The position numbers and the translations under genes were made by a program. From Mya arenaria (taxonomy: Eukaryota; Mollusca; Bivalvia; Myida; Myidae), in assembly GCF_026914265.1 (NCBI RefSeq), contig NC_069123.1:32224678-32288677 (forward strand): a stretch of DNA of 64,000 bases. Direction: 5' to 3'. Shown here one piece after another: positions 36,401-42,728 of this stretch (position 1 is the stretch's first letter; each line of letters begins with the position of its first letter). A model generated the notes under the pieces. That model searched no databases. It worked only from the letters and a program-made list of their open reading frames with translations, and was not told where the DNA came from.

Positions 36401-37125
36401 AAATACTTAGCTTAGATGATCTCTTTAAACGAAATCAAATAAATGCATCATTCTGTAACAGGCTGTATAATTCAGTAACTTGAAATACAAATTACCTTTT
36501 CTTTTTTACTCTTAGCTGGCAAGTCTTTGGCTTTTTTCTTTCCACTCTGATGTATCTCTTCATTGACCCTGTCCAGAAGCCACAGCAGAAATTCTTGGGC
36601 ATCATGCTGGGCTGCACCTTTGTACTGAGCATTGTATTTGCTAACAATGGATTTAAAATTTCCCGATACTTCTGCAGTATAAGCTCCAGACCAAAGGCTT
36701 TCTAAAAGGTTACCAAGCTGGTCACTCACTTCACCTTTAACATTACCAACCAGTTTCTTTAACCCTTTATTGTTAAAGACATCTTTGTATTTCCTTTGAA
36801 CAAAGTATTCAGAAAAGACATCAGCATTGCTCAAACACTGTAAAATTGTATTCATAAAACATGTGTTTCCATGATTGAATATTCCAATGGCGCCCGGTGT
36901 AGTTTTCCATTTTGGCAGCAGGGCCTGCTGAGTCATATGACTCTGACTGGAAACTGGCATGCTACTTGGATATTCGTGACTTTTTCTATTAAGAACATAC
37001 TGATGACAACTCTCTGATCGCAAGTTTGAAATCTCTTGCTTCTGCGGGGAAGTTGGAGTTAACCCACCCTTTAAGTCTGCTTCAACACCATTCCAAACTT
37101 GTTCGTTAGCACTTCGCTTATACAT
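21014..37125 (-). CDS. USP31: Ubiquitin-specific protease of the USP31/USP43 type (11 exons)
   Basis: Cysteine protease that removes ubiquitin from proteins. Exons on the minus strand: 37125-36496, 36222-35902, 35346-35156, 33130-33013, 32051-31945, 30867-30787, 29349-29223, 27461-27339, 25553-25379, 24245-22449, 21468-21014. All introns are GT-AG and the joined frame is 4125 bases, 1374 aa, with no break. The catalytic Cys box is GIFNHGNTCFMNTILQCLSN (Cys89), followed by QHDAQEFLLWLLDRV. The His box is GGHYTAYCKNP (His622) with WYEFDDTTVQPL (Asp639/640). Zinc-ribbon CxxC pairs are CPNC (246/249) and CPYC (534/537). HESENVYVFET, WFGNPEVI and HVKFVVEWD follow the order and wording I recall from human USP31 more than USP43; human USP31 is of similar length. 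After residue about 660 a long polar, probably disordered tail has PxxP motifs (RPPPKIPPREH, PPVPAR, PPLPRG). The start is the first ATG of exon 1. USP31 versus the shared USP31/USP43 ancestor cannot be settled here. Confidence 0.93.
21675..22070. mobile_element. TTAA-type MITE, AGGGACTAGACACC family, copy 1 (USP intron 10)
   Basis: TTAA|AGGGACTAGACACCAGATG at the left, TTTGTGTCTAGTCCCT|TTAA at the right. Copy 2, in the opposite orientation, lies at 46215-46682. Non-coding. Confidence 0.85.
22339..22381 (+). repeat. Lone unit of the 40-bp satellite
   Basis: ACCAATGTTGGATAAACAAC followed by TAATTTAAAAAAGATCACTA matches the units at 17096-17955, especially the variant at its edges. Confidence 0.7.
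22449..24245 (-). CDS. USP31: USP31-like exon 10
   Basis: Acceptor tcaatttcag|CATAC, donor TCAG|gtaaag, 599 codons, phase 1 at both ends. Starts with the end of the catalytic domain (YCKNPVNMQWYEFDDTTVQP, then AAYLLFYQRK) and continues into a Ser/Pro/Arg/Asn-rich tail with several SPR and PxxP motifs. Reading through the donor would end at a stop (22426-22428) after seven more codons. Confidence 0.92.
25270..25358 (-). repeat. tRNA-Asp-like SINE head with A-tail
   Basis: On the minus strand 25358-25285 reads as a tRNA-like sequence: A-box-like GTCTAGTGGTAACAC, anticodon loop CTGTCAA (GTC, Asp) on a 4-bp stem, and B box GGTTCAATTTCC, followed by an A-run. Mismatches in the anticodon and acceptor stems make a working tRNA unlikely. 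It lies about 20 bases from the exon 9 donor, in intron 9. Confidence 0.6.
25379..25553 (-). CDS. USP31: USP31-like exon 9
   Basis: Acceptor ttctttag|TGTGG, donor ACAG|gtaagt, phase 1 out. Contains YDLYAVSNHYGNMSGGHYT with catalytic His622. Confidence 0.92.
25661..25890 (-). repeat. tRNA-derived SINE, copy 1
   Basis: Minus strand: head with A box TGGTTAGCACACTCG and B box GAGTTTGATTCCC, body 'gggtgcatgtgagtttggt' and 'ggtcaccaagcaagacaagt', tail 'taataacttgtttcacaat'. Homologous to 44915-45145 and 60985-61231. Confidence 0.75.
26579..26758. mobile_element. MITE, AGGGCTATTCCA family, copy 1
   Basis: 180 bases with termini AGGGCTATTCCATTTAAACA and a matching inverted right end (TACTGGAATAGCCCT). 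It contains a 'ccccctacagaagcaaattt' stretch shared, inverted, with copy 2 at 27947-28083. Confidence 0.75.
26829..27173. mobile_element. TTAA-type MITE, AGCTGCACTCTCA family, copy 4
   Basis: TTAA|GCTGCACTCTCACAGATTG ... CCGTGAGAGTGAAGCT|TTAA with both arms and the central TTTATGGCTAAGAGC block. It lies in USP intron 8. Confidence 0.85.
27339..27461 (-). CDS. USP31: USP31-like exon 8
   Basis: Acceptor aacatcacag|CTGGGT, donor GACAT|gtaagt, 41 codons. Reads LGEGDAWNCPYCGKVQDGAI and on to DILVIHLKRFRH, holding the second CxxC pair and the conserved HLKRF. Confidence 0.92.
27607..27786. mobile_element. MITE, CAGTTGAACCC family, copy 1
   Basis: TA-flanked inverted ends TACAGTTGAACCCTGTTGG and GGGGTTCAACTGTA, body with 'ggctcgaattcc' and 'gaggaccgatttctatatac'. 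Copies at 60348-60526 and 62287-62465. The TA site and CAGTCGAACCCC-type start resemble pogo/Tigger-like elements. Confidence 0.75.
27947..28083. mobile_element. MITE, AGGGCTATTCCA family, copy 2
   Basis: 137 bases, AGGGCTATTCCATTAAAACA to AAATGGAAAAGCCCT; the inner sequence is inverted relative to copy 1. Confidence 0.7.
29223..29349 (-). CDS. USP31: USP31-like exon 7
   Basis: Acceptor ctttcccag|GATAG, donor GAAAAG|gtgaga. Reads IVDNDKDVVDEHSSVHKARL and on to SLDDCLRLFTKEEK, the USP 'Cys-Leu-x-x-Phe-x-x-x-Glu' box. Confidence 0.9.
29507..29557 (-). repeat. Detached unit of the exon-6-derived array
   Basis: TTTCAAATATGCATCACATT followed by TGCTTAGCAGTTGTTTCCCA matches the 41-bp units at 30255-30780. 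It is split from them by the pearl-like element at 29560-30250, as expected if that element inserted into the array. Confidence 0.7.
29560..30250 (+). repeat. Pearl-like satellite-core array 2 (USP intron 6)
   Basis: About five units with 'cctactgatcccaaaatc', 'aggggtcatctactggtcat' and 'ataccaagtatgaagttcct', ending in a short GGGGGGAGACATAA. A perfect ERE-type palindrome GGTCACCTTGACC lies at 30108-30120 and a perfect DR1 TGACCTTTGACC at 29977-29988. Confidence 0.7.
30255..30780 (-). repeat. 41-bp minisatellite derived from the exon 6 / splice-donor junction
   Basis: About 12-13 units of 41 bases, for example (plus strand) TTGACTTTGCTTAGCGGCTG followed by TTTCCCATTTTCAAATATGT. The adjacent end of exon 6 reads (plus strand) attacctttgctttgtggctgtatcccatt, matching the unit over about 30 bases. 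Outer units keep the donor (AAAG|gtaat on the minus strand); the seven central, nearly identical units have lost it (AAAGtcaat). Confidence 0.85.
30787..30867 (-). CDS. USP31: USP31-like exon 6
   Basis: Acceptor gatttcag|AGCC, donor GCAAAG|gtaatg, 81 bases, phase 2 both ends. Reads AMATYREDYGSSHVKFVVEW then DTATKQ. Its last 24 bases plus donor are the seed sequence of the tandem array at 30255-30780. Confidence 0.88.
31945..32051 (-). CDS. USP31: USP31-like exon 5
   Basis: Acceptor ttgtattgtag|CATTTT, donor GACAG|gtataa, phase 2 out. Reads HFERAIFDIRVVESGPSDCY and on to MPLYTQDID. The longest open frame over this stretch is a different, wrong frame. Confidence 0.87.
33013..33130 (-). CDS. 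USP31: USP31-like exon 4
   Basis: Acceptor gttacag|GTTCGG, donor AGCAAT|gtaatt. Reads FGNPEVIKVYRDYDFFTLQR after the split Trp codon; matches the RFGxPF...LQ segment of USP31/43. It restores phase 0. It is shorter than 60 codons, so it does not appear as a long open frame. Confidence 0.88.
33198..33430. mobile_element. TTAA-type MITE, AGCTGCACTCTCA family, copy 5 (worn)
   Basis: TTAA at both ends; the left tip is missing or diverged, while TTTTGTCTTGGAATCTGCC and CTGTGAGAGAGCCGCT|TTAA remain. It lies just upstream (gene sense) of USP exon 4. Confidence 0.7.
33658..35055 (+). repeat. Pearl-like satellite-core array 3 (USP intron 3)
   Basis: Starts ACAAGAGATGTTTGTCAAAC, then about eight units of roughly 145 bases, then GACGGACAGTCTGACAGACC-type tract, ACATGTGCAAAGCAGTATAC and a TCTTCGAAGGGGGG end. 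Four units hold the perfect palindrome GGTCACTGTGACC (33969-33981, 34404-34416, 34542-34554, 34688-34700); two hold perfect DR1 TGACCTTTGACC (34148-34159, 34418-34429). Confidence 0.8.
35156..35346 (-). CDS. USP31: USP31-like exon 3
   Basis: Acceptor ttctccacag|TTGGTG, donor GATG|gtaatc, phase 2 out. Encodes VLCQLSDAGFGNTF and HESENVYVFETHPF. Confidence 0.9.
35902..36222 (-). CDS. USP31: USP31-like exon 2
   Basis: Acceptor tttttcag|ATTGAAACG, donor AAAAGG|gtgtgt, 107 codons. Holds SSLTCPNCKKFSNTYESYLC, the first half of the zinc ribbon, and a following ubiquitin-like fold segment starting RPVFATVVYLDD. Confidence 0.92.
36496..37125 (-). CDS. USP31: USP31-like exon 1
   Basis: 210 codons, phase 0 donor AAAAG|gtaatt. 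Carries the N-terminal leader, the Cys box with Cys89 and the QHDAQEF box, and ends in a Lys-rich stretch. Confidence 0.92.
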
Positions 37126-37407
37126 AAGAGTTTAACATATATATTGGTTATTTTGTTTACAAGTAATTGTCAATGATTCTGTATATTTTTTGTCAACAAA
37201 CAATCCTTCACTGATATTTCAGTGTCTTTCAACAAAATCCTGATTTAAACCACAAACGCAATGGTTGACATTGAGAAATCAACGTTCTTGTTAAAACAAT
37301 TACGGAATAATACACCAAAACACTTTCCATTTGAAGAAATATACAAAAATATACTCGTTTCCGTGTTTTACCTGTAATTAGCGACCATTTTTGTAAAGAA
37401 TTGTGGG

Positions 37408-37416
37408 ACTTCCGGG
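37408..37416 (-). promoter_or_regulatory. ETS-type site in the USP31-like promoter
   Basis: Minus strand CCCGGAAGT, the ETS (GABPA/ELK) consensus, about 285 bases upstream of the start codon and close to an AAAATGG (YY1-like) stretch. No TATA box is seen nearby. This fits a broadly expressed gene; the assignment rests on motif and position only. Confidence 0.4.
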
Positions 37417-37872
37417 TGTCAAAAATCTAGTTCACACGAAACAGCTCAAACGTACAGAATAATTTAGAATAGTTTCTGGGATGAGGTTTTAAAACCTACC
37501 GCCTTTTAATTAGTCTGCAAAATGCAAAACAAGTCAATTCTAATAAAAATGAAATATCACAGCTAAATATCATATCAAAAGAAGACCCTCTGTATGGAGA
37601 AGATGGTAGCAAGACATATCGACCCTAACTGATTCTATCCCAACCAAATCGGTCCCTGAGACCTTTTGGCCTCTTATATAAATATTAACGCTTTATTTTA
37701 TATTTGAAAAATATAATTATTCTTGCCAAATGATGTCTTTCATTTTTTCTTCATATTTGTTGCTTTTAAGTGTTAAGGGTCACTGCCTTTAAACTTTATC
37801 TGATTTGCTGTTTCTTTGGTTCAAATTTTATTTCATTAGATGTAAGAAGATTTTTAAGTAACGTAAAAAAAC

Positions 37873-38774
37873 TAGGGATGCAAACGAATATTCGAATATT
37901 CGATCGAACGTTTGGTATTCGAATGTCAAAATCAGTATTCAAATATTCGATGTTTTTGTTGAAATTATAAATTAATAAACTTTTTGCCTACAACTGTCAT
38001 CTTCGTCTGTCTTGTTTTTACAACGATGGACCCGTAATGCCGGAGGTGTAAACATATGACACTATACACGCGCCATATCGGATTTTTGCATTTACTGGCT
38101 GTTAGACAAGTGACATCAAACACATTCCAATTATTTTGGGAACATTTAAGATCGGCCTTTATACCAATGTGTTGTCTTTCCATGCGAATCAAGCTTGGCG
38201 ATATGCGCAAATCGCCTTGATGATTCGAAGGACATGTGATAGTTATTTGCTTTAAACTGTTTTCCATGTTTCGTTACAACGCTCTTGCGTTGAAAAGTAG
38301 TTGTATGGTTTAATGTTGTAAAATACATCAGTCAAAATCGACGTGCGGCCATGGTTGGTGTCGTTTTCTATAAAAATATTTCGTAAATATCAATCCCAGA
38401 ACGAGGCTGCAAGTACCACGTTGGCGCATATCGTCATTTAACCGGGAAAAACGAAATTCCCAATCTTATTTTGCATTGTTTACAAAAGTGAACGCAGAGG
38501 AATTGCTATAGTTTATTTTTTTGTTTAAAATATAATTATGGCTTTTTCTTGGGATATATTCTGAAAATGGGGAAATTCAGAGGCTAATTTGTGGAACAAT
38601 AAGTGTCCGTCGCGTGTACCGAATACGACAAAGAAGGGTAACAGGGCCCTAGCTATTACGTTATTGAATACTAGTTTTCTACAATTCTTAAAGGATCATT
38701 TTGGTATTCGAATATTCGATCGAAAGAATTACCGAATATTCGAATATCAATTTTGCCATTCGTTTGCATCCCTA
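37873..38774. mobile_element. hAT-type non-autonomous transposon with perfect 8-bp target duplication
   Basis: Ends TAGGGATGCAAACGAATATT and its inverted match TTCGTTTGCATCCCTA; the subterminal region is rich in ATTCGAATATTCGATCG. It is flanked on both sides by AAAAAAAC (37865-37872, 38775-38782). The 902-bp body has open frames of at most about 100 codons (37965-38267 minus) that I do not recognise as transposase. Confidence 0.85.
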
Positions 38775-38984
38775 AAAAAAACATATTCAATATCAATAAA
38801 ATTTCGGAAGAAATAAGGTTATGTACTTTAAAATAATTACACATAAATATAATGAAAATAAATAATAAGTTAATGCCATCTACCAATTTCCATCGCAAAT
38901 AATGTTAATATATATGTAAAACAAAACCAGTTCAGTTGAAAAACTGAGGAAAGGTTACACTATTTAAGTATTTTCTAAGTTTTT

Positions 38985-39815
38985 CGCGTTCAATGTCATT
39001 ATGACCTTGACCTTTGGACCAAGTGACCCCCAAATCAATAAGGGTCATCAACTGGGCACAACTTATATCCATGTCAAGTTTGAGGTTAATAGTTTAATGC
39101 AATGTCTAGTTATCACTCGGACAAGCTATTCGCATTCAAGGCTACTGTAACCTTGACCTTTGATCTGATGAATTCAACATCAATGAGGGGTTATCGACTA
39201 GTCATACCCAAAACCTTCATATCAAGTTTGAGGGTCATGTGTGCAAGCATTGCCAAGATATCAAACGGACAAACTTTTCGTATTCAATGTCCATGTGACC
39301 TTGAAGATTTGACCTGATGACGTTAAAGTCAATAAGGGCCATCTACTGGTCACGCCCAACCTCCAAGCCTAGTTTTAGGACCATAGGCGGCTTATCACTC
39401 GGAAAAGAGGACAAGCTCTTCGCATTCAATATCACAGTGAGCTTGACATTTTAGCCGACGACATAAACATCCATAGGGGTCATCTACTGGTCAAGTCCAA
39501 CCTCTAAGCCAAGTTTGAGGACCATAGGTCGAGGCATTGTAGAGTTATCACTCGGACAAGCGTTTTGCATTCAAGGTCACAGTGACATTGACCTTTGAGC
39601 TGATGATCTTAAATTCAATAGTGGTCATTTTCTTGTCACGTCCAGCCTCAAAGCAAATTTTGAGGACCATAGGTCCAGGCATTGCCGAATTATCACTCGG
39701 ACAAGCTTTGGTCTACCGACCTGTCGACCGACCAACCTACCGTCCGACCGACCGACCGACCGACCGACCGACATGTGCAAAGCAATATCCCATCTTCTTC
39801 GAATTGGGGCATAAA
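38985..39815 (+). repeat. Pearl-like satellite-core array 4
   Basis: About five units, then a clear (GACC)n tetranucleotide run at about 39727-39770, then ACATGTGCAAAGCAATATCC and TCTTCGAATTGGGGCATAA. This copy shows the core-repeat plus tetranucleotide plus fixed-end plan most plainly. Confidence 0.8.
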
Positions 39816-41654
39816 TATGAAGTTCCAGTATATTGATTTTAATCTCAACTTTGATTATGGCGTCCAGCTTATACACTAAACACTGCCACAACTGTCACAA
39901 CTATAACACACTATCTGCCGCTGTAAATAGCTACAATATTGTTAAGGAATTCCTTGCACGTGACCTCGTGGGTGGCATATACGAGTCCATAATTTTAGCG
40001 CCCTTGTTCAGGCTAAGGGATGCCTCCGATACAAGTTGGTATGTCAGTTTCACCATCATTGCTTCCCTCAGAAGCATATAGATGTTAATGGATAATTCTA
40101 TTTCAGCCTACGTTTTAATTTTGGCAGACTGATCTTTGGCCTATTAACATTCAAGAAGTCGGACGTTTGCATTCATGACATGCAGATATGTTCTCCCATA
40201 GATTTCCGACTATGCAAATATATCGATAATACCTAGTCGGACATGCGTGTGCTTTATAATGCCGACAAGTATTATTCCGACAAATGTACATAGCTTACCT
40301 GTATGGACACAGCATGTGCTAGGGGTGCTAATCCATTTAAATGACAAAAACTTTGATGGCACTCAATATTGTTTTACTATCAATTGAAGCAGTTATGTGT
40401 AGAATGTGTAAATAATATGCGGAAAAAATATGAAAATGTTTTTTTTTTGTATTTTAAAGATTGCAAAAATGGCCGCTCTTGCCATTCTTCGTTAGTTGAA
40501 ACATATATGATTACATTATAGGCTGACACAAATTCAAAAAAATGTCTTGTTCGTCTAAGGACAATATACATGTAGTTATACCGTCATATCTCATACCATT
40601 TTAAAGGGCATTGACTCCTCTTTTCATATCACTTAGTTAAAAATGGATTGTGTCTACATGTATGTTGACTAAGAAATTTGACAAAAAGGACTCTATGATT
40701 AAGTTACATAGTTACATTGTTTTTTTCTAGTGTATATCAAAGGCATTAAATATCTTAAGATGTGTTGTTTATGTCATTATATGTACCCAAAATTATATTT
40801 ATCAACATTTTAGACACAAACAATGAGCCAGACTCCTGTGTTACGTGAATGCATTGTAATTAAATATAAAGAAGAATTAATAGTAAGACTGACATCTTGA
40901 CATATTTGGAAAGGAATAAGAAAAAGAATATACAAAAGAACGATTAAATATTTAAGCAATACAGGAATATTAACAGCATTGATAAATTAAATAAATGCTT
41001 TTTTTTGGGGGGGGGGGGGGGGTGAAAAACTGATTTGCGCAGTTGTTATTGTGTATTTGGTCATTTGCTTCGTCTTGCGCGGGATATAAAGCGAGGGATG
41101 ATAATTGTACTTACTAGATTCTGCAAGGGTAACATTTTACATTTCCACACGAATATCTTAAATAATAAGTGCATGAAATAAGTTTGTGATAGTTACTAAG
41201 TGTTTTCTATACCTAACTCAAGTAAGAACGCATAATACACGCGAGGTGATCATGAAAGTGACAAATTCGAACACGGCTGGTTCGTACCAATAGTCAAGTT
41301 TAGCGACACTCAAAGTTTAAAGCGTTCGAATACTTTCAAGATTGCAAACTGTAAACTAAACCGCAATTTAGTGATAAAATCGAACATTTGATTTGCACTT
41401 TAAAGATGTTTTGCTAATTGTAAGAGTCTCGATCTGTTAAAACACCTACATAGGCTATCTATACGAACTATAGATCAAGCACCAGTCAATTGTAGTCCAA
41501 ATGATTGTATGTTGACTGATTTTTTTTACTATTTTTGATATGGAAAATCCTTCATTATGCAATGTTATAATGGAAACACTATACTCCCTCAGAGCTGCGA
41601 AGTTAGGGATTGGAAGAATCCCGTATATTAAACACGTCTATTATTTTAGACTAT
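39816..41654. other. Intergenic stretch, no gene recognised
   Basis: An 82-codon frame at 39833-40081 (RDLVGGIYESIILAPLFRLR and neighbours) is the only one with a protein-like composition, but I recognise no family and no exon support. A 16-G run lies near 41009. Confidence 0.4.
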
Positions 41655-41830
41655 ATAGTCAATTGTAAATAGCCCCTGCACCATAGGGGCATTCTAAGCT
41701 AGGCACATTCCGTTATTGATGGCACGAAAACTCAGCTTTGCGGGGCCACCTCGAAGGTAAAAACACGGCCCATTTCCCTGTTGTCCCCCGGCCTTAGAGG
41801 GAGACGTGGTTACAACTGACTGGTGCATTA
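41655..41830 (-). mobile_element. GC-rich MITE, TGCACCAGTCAATTG family, truncated copy
   Basis: Ends GTTACAACTGACTGGTGCATTA at the right; the GC-rich body is in reverse orientation to copy 1 (cgaaggtaaaaacacggccc). The left end is worn (AGTCAATTGTA at about 41657). Confidence 0.65.
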
Positions 41831-41943
41831 ATTTTTTAACAAGCCTTGCCAGGCTAAGTGAGTAGTGTGTGTCGGTATGAACCAGTCTCATGGTTGGCTC
41901 TTTTGGTAAAAGCACCATGCTATTGTTTCTCACAGTCATCGGC

Positions 41944-42325
41944 TTTGCAGGAAAAGGACTTGGCTGGAATAGGCCTTGACCGGAATAGGACTTGGCAGGA
42001 AAAGGATTGGCTGGAGTAGGGCTTGGCATGAATAGGACTTGGCTGGAATAGGCCTTGGCAGGAGAAGGACTTGGCTGGAGTAGGACTTGACAGGAATAGG
42101 ACTTGGCTGGAGTAGGACTTGGCAGGAAAAGGATTGGCTGGAGTAGGACTTGGCTGGAATAGGTCTTTGCAGGAGAAGGACTTGGCTGGAGTAGGACTTG
42201 GCTTGAATAGGACTTGGCAGGAATAGGACTGTGCTGGAATAGGACTTGGCTGGAACAGGACTTAGCAGGAATAGAAAATTGACTGGAATAGGAGAAGGCA
42301 GGAATAGGACTTGGCTGGAAGAAAA
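41944..42325 (+). repeat. 16-bp minisatellite upstream of MGMT
   Basis: About 24 degenerate copies of GGAATAGGACTTGGCT with GCAGGA and AGTAGG variants. It ends about 220 bases before the first recognised MGMT exon, so it could lie in the promoter or an unseen 5' intron. Confidence 0.85.
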
Positions 42326-42579
42326 GTCCTAAGCATTCTTGATGCCCTAAGACTAACTATGACCCCAGGGATTTTGACAGTGTCCATGCCCCAAGGTTGA
42401 GTTTTAATGCAGATATATAGATATGTCTGATATCCACAACAAAATGTTCAGTTCATCTAAGTCCTCTAGCTGTGCTCACTGCTCCCACTCAGGCAGAACA
42501 TTTGTACATGTACATGCACATCATTTCTTTTTGTTTTCACTATTGCAGACAGAAAGAAAGCCATCAACACAAGGCAGTG

Positions 42580-42728
42580 ATGTCAATCAAGTGCCAATAT
42601 GGTCCCACCAACACATACATAGTGGCGACACCATTGGGGGATTATGAGGTGGTTTGCTGCCCTAAAGGTCTTCATGATCTCGGTATGGTGGGCAGCGTCA
42701 ATGATGCCAACTTCACCCCTAAACCCGG
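42580..42728 (+). CDS. MGMT: MGMT coding exon 1
   Basis: Exon opens at 42549 and codes from ATG 42580; donor CCCGG|gtaatt, phase 2. Encodes MSIKCQYGPTNTY and VATPLGDYEVVCCPKGLHDL. Confidence 0.85.

Noticed and set aside
37965-38267. 100-codon frame inside the hAT-type element as a possible BED-finger or transposase piece
   Set aside because: The Cys/His spacing does not fit a BED finger as I know it and no other transposase motif is present.
39833-40081. 82-codon frame with protein-like composition
   Set aside because: No recognisable domain, no clear splice sites or neighbours in frame; kept only as a remark in the intergenic entry.
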